Source: an uncultured Christensenella sp. (GTDB taxonomy: Bacteria > Bacillota > Clostridia > Christensenellales > Borkfalkiaceae). From it: DNA of 64,000 nucleotides. The stretch lies in assembly GCA_910586065.1 (NCBI GenBank), contig CAJUGI010000001.1:248001-312000 (forward strand), in the 5' to 3' direction. The stretch's first letter is position 1. Each line of letters opens with the position of its first letter. Shown here one piece after another: positions 33,278 through 41,455 of the stretch. The position numbers and the translations under genes were made by a program. Under the pieces are notes generated by a model. That model was given only the letters and a program-made list of their open reading frames with translations, searched no databases and had not been told where the DNA came from.

Positions 33278-33715
33278 TTAAGTTTCTCTGCCGAGGAGTT
33301 CGTCTAATGTGCAGTTAAAATATTTTGCGAGTTTAATTAAGTTGTCAACGGTAGGAAACCGTTTGCCGTTGTACCAGTCGTCAACGCTCTGTTTTGCAAA
33401 ATGAATTTCCTGACGGAACTTATATCTTGTTAAATTTTTATCCTTCAATAGATGCCTGAACCTTTCAGAAAACGGCGGCGTCGGTTTGAGCGTTATATTT
33501 TGATTTTCGGACAACCCCAAAATGAAGTCTATTGAACACTTAAAATAATCCGCAATCAAAACCAGATTTGGTAAAGTCGGTAAAATTTCTTTGCGTAAAT
33601 ATTTGTAAATAACCGAACGGTCAATTTTTGTTTCATCGGCAAACGCTTTGGGCGTTAAATCATTGTCAAAAATCAATTCGGATAAATTTTCACCAAAACT
33701 TTCTACAATTTCCAT
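33278..33715 (-). CDS. Double XRE-type helix-turn-helix regulator, copy 2
   Basis: 145 residues from the ATG at 33715, with AAGAGAG upstream. It has the same two-HTH design as copy 1: about 5-65 (ENLSELIFDNDLTPKAFADETKIDRSVIYKYLRK ... SIDFILGL) and about 82-145 (RFRHLLKDKNLTRYKFRQEI ... LDELLGRET). Probable DNA-contact helices differ from copy 1 (TKIDRSVIYKYL versus VDIAFSEVYRYL), which agrees with the different inverted repeat upstream. Probable autorepressor and repressor of the small gene at 33824. Confidence 0.85.
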   Translation of the reverse strand: MEIVESFGENLSELIFDNDLTPKAFADETKIDRSVIYKYLRKEILPTLPNLVLIADYFKCSIDFILGLSENQNITLKPTPPFSERFRHLLKDKNLTRYKFRQEIHFAKQSVDDWYNGKRFPTVDNLIKLAKYFNCTLDELLGRET

Positions 33716-33746
33716 AACGTACTCTCTTAAATTAATTATTCCTTAC

Positions 33747-33791
33747 GTTTGCCTAAAAATACTTGCAATAGGCAAACATTAGGCTTATAAT
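33747..33791 (+). promoter_or_regulatory. Divergent promoter with operator 2
   Basis: The + promoter is TTGCAA (33763-33768), 17 bp, TATAAT (33786-33791). A perfect inverted repeat GTTTGCCTA (33747-33755) / TAGGCAAAC (33769-33777) brackets the -35. Its sequence is unrelated to operator 1 although the placement is alike. Confidence 0.78.
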
Positions 33792-33823
33792 ATAAGTACA
33801 CAAAATTAATAAGGAGTCTGTAT

Positions 33824-34027
33824 ATGAAGAAACAAAATCACATATTTGTAAAGGATAGCGGGGTGGAGGCTTTGGACGGCAGAACGGACAGCTTGAGTTT
33901 GCTGTTGGATTTAAAAGTTCTGATTAAAGAATATTACACTGCAACGTTTACAGTGGACGAGAGGGGGCTTGTGATAGGGTTTAACAACGGTCAGAAATTT
34001 AAAATAACTGTGGACGAGATAAAGTAA
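33824..34027 (+). CDS. Small conserved protein of the duplicated module, copy 2
   Basis: 67 residues; ATG with AAGGAG 8 nt upstream. It matches copy 1 almost completely (KQNHIFVKDSGVEALDGRTD, then the same Leu-rich helix and a TFTVDERGLVIGFNNGQKF end). Only a few conservative changes are seen, such as Ala to Val and Ser to Thr. The DNA is also nearly identical, including the run into the terminator, indicating recent duplication or gene conversion. Confidence 0.8.
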   Translation: MKKQNHIFVKDSGVEALDGRTDSLSLLLDLKVLIKEYYTATFTVDERGLVIGFNNGQKFKITVDEIK

Positions 34028-34035
34028 CTTAAAAA

Positions 34036-34070
34036 GCCGCCCGCGCAGGTGTTGCGCGGGCGGCTTTTTA
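34036..34070. terminator. Terminator hairpin copy 3, bidirectional
   Basis: The same 12-bp stem (34036-34047 / 34053-34064) is flanked by T-runs in both directions: CTTTTTATT on + and CTTTTTAAG on minus. It serves the small gene and the convergent DegV gene. Confidence 0.88.
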
Positions 34071-34144
34071 TTATTGTTTTTATCTGCAATACGGCGACAA
34101 AGGAGATTATGCGGCTTTGCCGCCCTTTGAAAGGACAGAGGTGA

Positions 34145-35017
34145 TTAGTATTTTATGGAGACGGCGCAGGCGAGCGCTCCCGGACCTATGTGGCAGGAAA
34201 CGCTTAACGACAGGGGGTCGATATAAGAAAATCCGATATCGGGGAACGCCGCTTTGAGCTCTTCGCGGAATTTTTCGGCTTCGGTAAAGTTTTGCGTGTG
34301 GGCAACGGCAAGAGTTAATTTGCCGTCGGCGCGGAGCTGTTTGAAACGCGTTTCCACGTCCTTTTTAATTGCGTTTATCATAGTGGTCTTTGCGTCGGTA
34401 AGTTTTCTTACCTTTGCGTACTGGTCTAACTTTTCGCCCTGAATCTGTAAAACGGGCTTGATTTTTAAAAGCGTGCCAATCGCGGCGACGGCGGGGGTGA
34501 GACGTCCGCCTTTTTTGAGATATTTGAGGGTGTCAACCATTATGTAAATGCTCGACTGCATTTTTGTGTCCATTAAAAAGGCGTAAATTTCTTCGGCGGG
34601 TTTGCCTTCGTTTGCCATTTTAATAGCGTCGATTACGCTCTGGCGCTGGGTTATCGAAATTCTTTGGTTATCCACAACGTAGACCTTGCCCTTGAACTGC
34701 GGTTCGGTTGCCGCGTAGTGCTGAAGGGTGTGGCAGGTTTCGGAAAGTCCGCTGGACATAGGTATGTAAATTACGGCGTCGTTATCCTTTAAGGCTTTTG
34801 CCCAGTATTCGCCGACGTCTACGGGGTTGGGCTGTGAAGTCGAAACCTGAGCGTCGGCTTCGAGCTTTTCGTAAAATTTTTCCTGAGATAAGGTTAAATC
34901 CTCGAAATAGAGTTCTCCGTCTATAAGGACGGGCATGGGGACGACTTCGATTCCCATTTCCCTTGCGAGGCTTTGCGTAATGCCGCTGTTGCTGTCGGTC
35001 ATTATTGCGGTTTTCAT
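34145..35017 (-). CDS. DegV-family fatty-acid-binding protein
   Basis: 290 residues; ATG with AAGGAG upstream. Typical DegV features are TAIMTDSNSGITQSLAREMGIEVVPMPV, the second-domain motif YIPMSSGLSETCHTL, KKGGRLTPAVAAIGTLLKIKPVLQI, and the end HIGPGALACAVS. These proteins bind a fatty acid and, as FakB, present it to FakA for phosphorylation. No fakA is in the window. It has its own perfect promoter. Confidence 0.92.
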   Translation of the reverse strand: MKTAIMTDSNSGITQSLAREMGIEVVPMPVLIDGELYFEDLTLSQEKFYEKLEADAQVSTSQPNPVDVGEYWAKALKDNDAVIYIPMSSGLSETCHTLQHYAATEPQFKGKVYVVDNQRISITQRQSVIDAIKMANEGKPAEEIYAFLMDTKMQSSIYIMVDTLKYLKKGGRLTPAVAAIGTLLKIKPVLQIQGEKLDQYAKVRKLTDAKTTMINAIKKDVETRFKQLRADGKLTLAVAHTQNFTEAEKFREELKAAFPDIGFSYIDPLSLSVSCHIGPGALACAVSIKY

Positions 35018-35062
35018 ATTATTCTCCTTTTTTAACGAAAGCGTATTAAAATTCTATTACAA

Positions 35063-35091
35063 ATTATAGTATCTGCGTTGTGTGTTGTCAA
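35063..35091 (-). promoter_or_regulatory. Consensus sigma-A promoter for the DegV gene
   Basis: On the minus strand, TTGACA (35086-35091), 17 bp and TATAAT (35063-35068) match the consensus at every position. Confidence 0.88.
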
Positions 35092-35183
35092 ATAATTGCG
35101 CGCGGGTAGCGCGCATACGGCGGAGGGAATTGAGCGGATTTTTGTAATTTGTGTACAAAAACCGTCAATTTGTGTCATTATTA

Positions 35184-35211
35184 TTGAAAAACAGCTGTTT
35201 GCCGTTATAAT
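35184..35211 (+). promoter_or_regulatory. Promoter of the GH3 gene with a palindrome in the spacer
   Basis: TTGAAA (35184-35189), 16 bp, TATAAT (35206-35211). A perfect 12-bp palindrome AAACAGCTGTTT (35189-35200) fills the spacer and is a likely repressor operator, e.g. for a sugar-responsive regulator. Confidence 0.7.
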
Positions 35212-35259
35212 GGGAGCAGATTTATAATTACCAAAAATATTGCTTGTAAGAGGAGAATA

Positions 35260-37656
35260 ATGGACAGTAAAACGATTGAAAGACTGACTTTAAGGCAAAA
35301 GGCCGACCTGTTGACGGGAAAGGATTTTTGGGAGACGCTTGATATTGCGGAAGAGGGGATACCTTCTTTATTTTTGTCGGACGGTCCTCACGGACTGAGG
35401 AAACAGGCGGCAAAGGCCGACCATCTTGGATTTAACGCGAGTATTCCCGCAACGTGTTTTCCCACGGCGGCGGCAATGGCGAACAGCTGGGACGACGCTT
35501 TGGGTGAAAAACTGGGAGAGGCGCTGGGCGAAGAGGCGGCGTCGATGGGAGTGAATATGCTGCTGGGTCCCGGCGCTTGCATGAAGAGAAATCCGCGCTG
35601 CGGAAGGAACTTCGAATACTTTTCGGAGGACCCCTATCTTGCTGGAAAGATGGCGGCGGGGTACATACGCGGCATACAGAAGAGCGGCGTTTCGGCATGC
35701 GTAAAGCATTTTGCCTGCAACAGTCAGGAAGAGCGCAGAATGGTTTCGGATTCGGTTGTGGACGAAAGGACGCTGAGGGAAATTTATCTGACCGCGTTTG
35801 AAATAGCCGTTAAAGAGGGCGGCGCGAACGCGATAATGTCTTCTTACAATAAAATAAACGGCACGTTCGCCGATGAAAACGAGCATTTACTCAAAGATAT
35901 TCTCCGCGGGGAATGGGGATTTGACGGCGTTGTGGTTTCGGACTGGGCGGGGTGCAACAACAAGGTTGCCTCGACCAAAGCGGGAAGCGATTTGGAAATG
36001 CCCGCGTGCAGGTACGGCGCGGACGATATAGTTAAGGCCGTGGAGAACGGTTCTTTAGATATAAAATACGTTGACGAATGTGTGGCGCGTGTTTTGAAAC
36101 TGATTGAAAAGACCACTGCGCACGAGGCGGGAAAGCCGTTTGACAAGGAGGCGCACCACGCTCTTGCGAGGGAGTGCGCGCGTGAGAGCATAGTACTTTT
36201 GAAAAACGACGGCGTACTGCCTTTGAATAAGGATTTGAAAATTGCCGTAATAGGAGACTTTGCGGATAAGCCCAGATATCAGGGGGCGGGGTCTTCGGTT
36301 GTTAACCCCACCAGACTGGACACCGTTCTGAACGAAATAAAGGCGAACGGAGTTAAGATTTCGGGCTATTGCAAGGGGTTTGAAAGATACGGCAAAAGAA
36401 ATAAAAAACTCCTTAAAAAAGCCGTTAAGCTTGCAAAGGAATCGGACGTTGCGGTGCTGTTTATGGGACTGGACGAATTCAGCGAAGTGGAAGGGCTTGA
36501 CAGGGAACACATAAAACTGCCTTATAATCAGACCGAGTTGTATCACTCGGTAACGGCTACGGGTAAAAAAGTGGTTGTGGTGCTTTCGTGCGGGAGCGCG
36601 GTTACCACGGACTGGGCTCAGAGGGCGAACGCGATAGTATACGCGGGGCTTTCGGGGCAGGCGGGCGCGGGCGCCGTTTGGGACGTGCTCGAAGGCAAAG
36701 TGAACCCGAGCGGAAAGCTTGCGGAAACTTTCCCTTCGCCGTACGACCCGTGCGCTTCGGCTTCGCATTTCCCCGGAAAGGAGATGACGGTTGAATACCG
36801 CGAAGGCATTTACATAGGTTACAGATATTTTTTGACTGCGGGCGTAAAGGTTGCGTATCCTTTCGGGCACGGACTTTCGTATACTACGTTTGAATATTCA
36901 GGTTTAAACGTATCGGACGGCGGAGTTTCGTTCATAATTAAAAATACCGGCGGAGTTGACGGCGCGGAGATTGCCCAGCTTTATCTTGGGAAAGACAACG
37001 CTAAAGTTTTCCGCCCCGCCAAAGAACTTAAAGGATTTAAAAAGGTTTTTATAAAAGCGGGAGAGAGCGTGACGGTAAATATTCCGTTCGACGACAAAAC
37101 TTTCAGATATTTCAACATTTTAACGGATAAATGGGAAACAGAAGGCGGGGAGTATAAAATTTATATAGGCGCGAGCAGCGCGGATATAAGACTGGAAGGC
37201 GAAATAACCCGCGAGGGAACGACGGAACAGTATCCGTATTCTCCCGAAAAACTGCCCTCTTATTACAGCGGCAAAGTGAGCGCCGTAAAAGACGAGGAGT
37301 TTTCGGTTCTTCTGGGCTGTGAAATACCGGAATCCGGTTACGATTTTTATAAGAAAAGACGAATGGTTATTACCGAAAACAGCACGGTTGCGGATTTGAG
37401 ATATTCGCGCCGCTGGGTGGGAAGAGCCTTTTCGGGAATAATAAGATTTGCTATTGCTTTCTGTTATAAGACGGGGCACAAGGTAAACGCCAACACTATG
37501 GTTATGGGCGTTTTGCACCAGCCCGTGCGCGGACTTGCAAAATACGGCAGGATGAGCCGCAGAAAGATGGAAGGGCTTTTGCTGATGTTCAACGGGCACT
37601 TCTTTAAGGGACTTCATTATTACTGTTCCAAAGAAAAGGTTAAGAAAGCAAAATAA
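35260..37656 (+). CDS. Cytoplasmic GH3 glycosidase (beta-glucosidase-like)
   Basis: 798 residues, ATG with AGAGGAG upstream, no signal peptide. Normal GH3 order: TIM-barrel domain first (LSDGPHGLRKQ, KH at 149-150, GVVVSDWAG with nucleophile Asp228), then the alpha/beta domain (FMGLDEFSEVEGLDRE), then Fn3 (YPFGHGLSYTTFEYSGLNVSDG), then about 100 extra residues with a hydrophobic stretch. It probably splits imported beta-glucosides or oligosaccharides. This contrasts with the two domain-swapped, membrane-anchored GH3 proteins further right. Confidence 0.9.
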   Translation: MDSKTIERLTLRQKADLLTGKDFWETLDIAEEGIPSLFLSDGPHGLRKQAAKADHLGFNASIPATCFPTAAAMANSWDDALGEKLGEALGEEAASMGVNMLLGPGACMKRNPRCGRNFEYFSEDPYLAGKMAAGYIRGIQKSGVSACVKHFACNSQEERRMVSDSVVDERTLREIYLTAFEIAVKEGGANAIMSSYNKINGTFADENEHLLKDILRGEWGFDGVVVSDWAGCNNKVASTKAGSDLEMPACRYGADDIVKAVENGSLDIKYVDECVARVLKLIEKTTAHEAGKPFDKEAHHALARECARESIVLLKNDGVLPLNKDLKIAVIGDFADKPRYQGAGSSVVNPTRLDTVLNEIKANGVKISGYCKGFERYGKRNKKLLKKAVKLAKESDVAVLFMGLDEFSEVEGLDREHIKLPYNQTELYHSVTATGKKVVVVLSCGSAVTTDWAQRANAIVYAGLSGQAGAGAVWDVLEGKVNPSGKLAETFPSPYDPCASASHFPGKEMTVEYREGIYIGYRYFLTAGVKVAYPFGHGLSYTTFEYSGLNVSDGGVSFIIKNTGGVDGAEIAQLYLGKDNAKVFRPAKELKGFKKVFIKAGESVTVNIPFDDKTFRYFNILTDKWETEGGEYKIYIGASSADIRLEGEITREGTTEQYPYSPEKLPSYYSGKVSAVKDEEFSVLLGCEIPESGYDFYKKRRMVITENSTVADLRYSRRWVGRAFSGIIRFAIAFCYKTGHKVNANTMVMGVLHQPVRGLAKYGRMSRRKMEGLLLMFNGHFFKGLHYYCSKEKVKKAK

Positions 37657-37693
37657 ATTAAAACACACATTTTTCATTTTTCTCCTCAAAGTG

Positions 37694-37736
37694 AGTCCGC
37701 GCGGATTAATAAATATTTTAAAAATCCGCGCGGACT
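37694..37736 (+). terminator. Hairpin after the GH3 gene
   Basis: A 14-bp stem (37694-37707 with 37723-37736) and a 15-nt AT-rich loop lie 38 bp after the stop. The T-tract is weak (TCATAATTTA), so termination efficiency is uncertain. Confidence 0.6.
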
Positions 37737-37750
37737 TCATAATTTACCTC

Positions 37751-37779
37751 TTGAAAAAACAAAATAAAAGTGGTAAAAT
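37751..37779 (+). promoter_or_regulatory. Promoter of the two-component system
   Basis: TTGAAA (37751-37756), 17 bp and TAAAAT (37774-37779) lie 61 bp before the response-regulator ATG. Confidence 0.65.
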
Positions 37780-37840
37780 AGAGGAAGCCGGTTTTACGGC
37801 GGAAATTTTTGCGCATTTCTTTTAAAGGAGGGAAACCGAA

Positions 37841-38551
37841 ATGATATTTAACGTTGCTATCGTGGAGGACAGCCCCGAGGAAATGCAGCGGCTTGCGGCG
37901 TATTTTAAACGCTATGAAAGCGAAAACCCCGACGTGGGATTCAAGATAAGCAAATTTACGGACGGCGACGAAATCTGTGAAAATTACCAGTGCAGTTACG
38001 ACGTGATTTTAATGGATATTCAGATGAAGAGGCTTGACGGAATGAAAGCCGCGGAATATCTGAGAAATTTCGACGACCGTGTGGAAATTATTTTTGTTAC
38101 GAACTGCACGCAGTACGCCATAGGCGGTTACAAGGTGCATGCGTTCAATTACATTTTAAAACCGATGACTTATGCGGTTTTCAGCGCGGAGGTAAAGAGA
38201 TTTACCGCGTCGATTGCGAAAAAGAAAGAGGAATACATTCTTATTTCTATGCGCAACAACTCCGTAAGGCTGGCGCTGAGCGAGATTATTTACGTTGAGA
38301 GCGTAAAGCACAAGATTATCTTTCACACCAAGGACGCGGAGTATGAAATTTTCGGGACGATGCGCGATTATGAGAGCCGTTTGGAGAAAAATAATTTTTT
38401 CCGCTGTAACAGCGGGTATCTGATAAACCTTATGATGGTTAAGGGCGTAAAGGACGATATGGTGAACGTGGGCGGGCACGAACTTAAAATAAGCCGTCCC
38501 CGCAAAAAGCAGTTTATGGAAAGACTTGCGGGTTTTTACTGCGGAGGTTGA
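37841..38551 (+). CDS. LytTR-family response regulator (AgrA-like)
   Basis: 236 residues; ATG with AAAGGAGGG. The receiver domain at 1-120 has acidic residues Glu9-Asp10, phospho-acceptor Asp59 (VILMDIQMKRLDG), the T-N-C switch region and Lys in ILKPM. The LytTR DNA-binding domain covers about 135-235 (YILISMRNNSVRLALSEIIYVES, FFRCNSGYLINLMMVKG). Such regulators bind paired direct repeats. The partner kinase follows after 3 bp. The probable target is the operon starting at 40232. Confidence 0.9.
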   Translation: MIFNVAIVEDSPEEMQRLAAYFKRYESENPDVGFKISKFTDGDEICENYQCSYDVILMDIQMKRLDGMKAAEYLRNFDDRVEIIFVTNCTQYAIGGYKVHAFNYILKPMTYAVFSAEVKRFTASIAKKKEEYILISMRNNSVRLALSEIIYVESVKHKIIFHTKDAEYEIFGTMRDYESRLEKNNFFRCNSGYLINLMMVKGVKDDMVNVGGHELKISRPRKKQFMERLAGFYCGG

Positions 38552-38554
38552 CGT

Positions 38555-39862
38555 ATGCCCGATGAAGTAATGATGGATATACCCCGCGTTTACACGGCTG
38601 TTGCCGAATGGCTTGCGTGCGTGGTTGTAATCGTTTTTGCGGACAAAAGATTTTCCAAAGTGCAGACGGTTGCGCTTGTTGCCGCCGCTCTTTTGATATT
38701 TGCCGCTTATCATCTTATAGCCGAGCTTTTGCCGATAGGATTCTGGATACCGTGTATGATTTTGGCGGTTATGATGATGTGCGGCTTTATATGGCTGACG
38801 GTTAAAAGAAACGTGAAAGTTGCGTGCTATCTGGGCGTTCAGGCATTTATCGTTGCGGAATTTGCGGCTTCCGCCGAGTGGTGGCTTTATTACTTTTTTG
38901 CGCAGAACTTTCCCGCGGTGGCTTCGGTTGCCGGAAACGCGTTGTTTGCGGCGTTTATTTTTGCCGCGATTTTTACCGCTCTGTTTTTTATCGAACGGCA
39001 TTATAACCGCAGAAAACTTGTTTCGGTTACGTTGAAGGACCTGTTTACGGCGGTGGTGATAGTGGTTACGGCGTTTTTGATAAGCAATATAAGTTTTATT
39101 CACTGGAATACGCCGCTTTCGAGCAAGTACGCTCTTGAAATATTTTATATCCGCACTATTGTGGATTTGTGCGGACTGCTGCTTTTATACAGCAACCGTC
39201 AGATTAAAAACGCGGGCAGCGCGGAGGCGGAGCTTACGCAGATAAGACTGCTGCTTGCAAGACAATACGAGCAGTATTGCATTACAAAGGACGCGATAGA
39301 TTCGGTAAACAGGCGTTATCACGATTTAAAGCATCAGGTTGCGCTGATACGCGACAAGGGAACGGACGCGGCGGCAAAGCTTGTTAACGAAATCGAAAAC
39401 GAAACGCGGCTTTACGAAGTAGTTTATGACACCGGCAACGAAATTTTAAATACTATTTTAATGTCGAAGAGCGTGCTGTGCGTGCAGAAGGGCATTACGT
39501 TTACCTGTGTGGCGGACGGCGACGCGCTTAATTTTATGAGCGATATCGATATTTGTTCGCTGTTCGGAAACGCGCTTGACAACGCGATTGAGAGCTTTGA
39601 CGGAAGCGCGACGGAAGCGAAGCTTATTAAACTTGCAGTTTATAAGAATAACGGGCTTGTTATAATAAGGTGCGAGAACACGTTTGACGGCGAGTTGAAA
39701 ATACGCGACGGAGAACTTCAGACGACGAAGAAAGAGAGGCAAAACCACGGTTACGGAGTGAAGAGTATTAAGACGGTTGCGGAAAAATACGGCGGCACAG
39801 TGAACTTTGCGGTGAACGACGGAATTTTTGCGCTTGGCGTGGTTATACCGCTGAAAATATAA
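38555..39862 (+). CDS. Membrane sensor kinase, AgrC-like GHKL type
   Basis: 435 residues; ATG at 38555 with GCGGAGG ahead. About six membrane helices fill residues 10-210. A coiled segment carries the H-box NRRYHDLKHQVALIRD (phospho-His), then the GHKL ATPase with N-box DICSLFGNALDNAIESF and the G-box HGYGVKSIKTVAEKYGGTV. The AgrC-like sensor region suggests a peptide or small hydrophobic signal, but no agrB/agrD or other peptide gene is nearby. Cotranscribed with the response regulator. Confidence 0.9.
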   Translation: MPDEVMMDIPRVYTAVAEWLACVVVIVFADKRFSKVQTVALVAAALLIFAAYHLIAELLPIGFWIPCMILAVMMMCGFIWLTVKRNVKVACYLGVQAFIVAEFAASAEWWLYYFFAQNFPAVASVAGNALFAAFIFAAIFTALFFIERHYNRRKLVSVTLKDLFTAVVIVVTAFLISNISFIHWNTPLSSKYALEIFYIRTIVDLCGLLLLYSNRQIKNAGSAEAELTQIRLLLARQYEQYCITKDAIDSVNRRYHDLKHQVALIRDKGTDAAAKLVNEIENETRLYEVVYDTGNEILNTILMSKSVLCVQKGITFTCVADGDALNFMSDIDICSLFGNALDNAIESFDGSATEAKLIKLAVYKNNGLVIIRCENTFDGELKIRDGELQTTKKERQNHGYGVKSIKTVAEKYGGTVNFAVNDGIFALGVVIPLKI

Positions 39863-39871
39863 TATGCTTTT

Positions 39872-39911
39872 AAAGCGGCTGAAACGCATGTGCGTTTCAG
39901 CCGCTTTTTTA
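39872..39911 (+). terminator. Very strong intrinsic terminator of the two-component operon
   Basis: A 16-bp perfect stem (39873-39888 with 39891-39906, loop 39889-39890) is followed by TTTT then ATTAT. Confidence 0.93.
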
Positions 39912-39928
39912 TTATGCGCATAGCAGAA

Positions 39929-39964
39929 AATGTATAAAATATTACAGAATATGTAATGTATAAA
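39929..39964. promoter_or_regulatory. Direct repeat upstream of the lipoprotein-GH3 operon
   Basis: AATGTATAAA occurs at 39929-39938 and 39955-39964 (26-bp period), with ATTACAGAATATGTAAT between and overlapping. LytTR regulators bind direct repeats, so this is a candidate site for the adjacent regulator, by position only. Confidence 0.35.
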
Positions 39965-40015
39965 CATTTTTCGACAAAGTTTGATATGCTGAAGAAAAAA
40001 TAAAATAGGCGAATT

Positions 40016-40055
40016 GAAGGGGTACCCCTTCTTCGTGTGTTTCACACACGAAGAA
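40016..40055. repeat. GGGGTACCCC palindromic element, type 1
   Basis: GAAGGGGTACCCCTTC (40016-40031) is a perfect palindrome. Its right arm also starts a second hairpin: TTCTTCGTGTGT (40029-40040), loop TTC, ACACACGAAGAA (40044-40055). The rest of the 370-bp gap before 40232 holds the terminator and direct repeats described separately, a purine-rich stretch, and no gene. The architecture matches the element at 58764-58848, with a different stem sequence. Confidence 0.8.
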
Positions 40056-40231
40056 AACAAATTGTCTGTTAAAAAGCGCAAGCCGCTTAAAATAATCCGC
40101 CGCGGGCGGAAAAGGAGGAAAAGGGAAAAAAGAATTAACGTTTCACCGCACCCGCGTGCTTAATTTTAAGCGCCGCCGCCCGAAAGGGAAAACAAATTAA
40201 ATTAACGTAAACAAAAATAAGGAGATCTTTA

Positions 40232-41455
40232 ATGAAAAGCAAATTAAAAAAGATCGTTGCAGCGGCAATGGCTATTCTTACGCTTTCCGTAGGATTTGCC
40301 GGAGCCACGGGTTGCGGCTATTGCGCCCACAGTCTTGAAACAATAGAAAAGGTACCTTCGACGTGTCTGGAGCACGGCCACGGGTATTCTTATAAATGTA
40401 AAAAGTGTAACAAGTTGTTCGCTTATAACGAAGAAGACGGGCTTTATGAAATAGAAGAAGCGGAGCAGCTTCCTTTAAGCGGGCATACGTTGCCGGAAAT
40501 CGCGAATCTGGGCGACAGTCTGGGCGTGAGACTTAAGGACGGTAAAGAGACCGCCGACTCGATATGGGATTACGAAGTTACGTATAAATGCGCGCTTTGC
40601 CACGAGGAACACGCCGTTCCCGGCGAACATCTCGGAGCAATCGTTCCCCCCAACATAAATAAGACTCAGCAGGGAGGCTCGGGCGACGCTTACAGAGGAA
40701 CTTACGGTTACGACAACGGCGATAAGGAAACGGGAAGACCTTATACGATGATAGAGTTCCTTGCGGGCGTAACCCCTAACGCTTATATAGAGCTTGACCC
40801 TTACAGGTATGTAAAGACTACTACGGGAAAGGTTGACCCCACCAAATATTATGCGGATAAGTACGAGTGGGTTGACTCTTCGAACATAGGCGCGTATCAG
40901 CGTTTTCCTTTGTATATTCCCTTTAACGTAAACGAGACGAGATACGTCTTTTACGTAATAAAGAATACGACTACAACGACGACGGACCCCTTGAAAATAG
41001 AATGGAGCATAGACGGCGACGAGTGGGCGAACGTTACGGTTAATCCCGGCGAAATAAAGGTGTTGCCGGTGAAGGCGACTTCGCGCAGTAATATAAACGT
41101 TCAGGCGCAGTTTATTAAGGTGAGCAACCCCAACAACGCGGCGAGACTCGGCAAAAAAATGAGCATTGAAATTGCCGGACAGTTTTATATAGCCGGCGAG
41201 GTTGCAAAGCTGGACATCGACAATCAGCCCGTTAAAACCGAGTATACCGCGGGCGAAATTTTCGACCCGACGGGATTGAAAATTTACGCGACGTACACGG
41301 ACTACTGTCTGGGCAAAACGCTGAGAATCGAAGATATGGAGTTCAGTTGCGGAGACAGACCTCTGACTGCGGACGATACGAAAGTTACCGTTTCGTACGG
41401 CGGAAAGAAAGTTTCGATGAATATTACCGTTACGGAGGGCGCGAACAATGGATAA
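40232..41455 (+). CDS. Secreted lipoprotein with Cys pairs and a C-terminal Ig-like domain
   Basis: 407 residues; ATG with ATAAGGAGAT. The lipoprotein signal ends GATGC (Cys28). The N-terminal region carries CxxC knuckles (YKCKKCNKLF; YKCALCHEEH) that may bind metal. The middle is a beta-sandwich (ETRYVFYVIKN ... EWSIDGDEW) like a carbohydrate-binding or adhesion domain. The end is a bacterial Ig-like group-3 domain (AKLDIDNQPVKTEYTAGEIFDPTGLKIYATYTD). It is first gene of a coupled operon with the 4-TM protein and GH3 enzyme, suggesting a polysaccharide-binding accessory. Specificity unknown. Confidence 0.75.
   Translation: MKSKLKKIVAAAMAILTLSVGFAGATGCGYCAHSLETIEKVPSTCLEHGHGYSYKCKKCNKLFAYNEEDGLYEIEEAEQLPLSGHTLPEIANLGDSLGVRLKDGKETADSIWDYEVTYKCALCHEEHAVPGEHLGAIVPPNINKTQQGGSGDAYRGTYGYDNGDKETGRPYTMIEFLAGVTPNAYIELDPYRYVKTTTGKVDPTKYYADKYEWVDSSNIGAYQRFPLYIPFNVNETRYVFYVIKNTTTTTTDPLKIEWSIDGDEWANVTVNPGEIKVLPVKATSRSNINVQAQFIKVSNPNNAARLGKKMSIEIAGQFYIAGEVAKLDIDNQPVKTEYTAGEIFDPTGLKIYATYTDYCLGKTLRIEDMEFSCGDRPLTADDTKVTVSYGGKKVSMNITVTEGANNG

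Noticed and set aside
32454..34027. Classical toxin-antitoxin or phage CI/Cro assignment of the duplicated module
   Set aside because: The small proteins resemble no toxin, antitoxin or Cro family, and no phage genes or attachment sites are nearby. The evidence supports only regulator plus small protein.
34077..34144. 11-codon open frame after AAAGGAG at 34101
   Set aside because: It is too short to support as a gene and overlaps a small GCGGC hairpin in the DegV 3' region.
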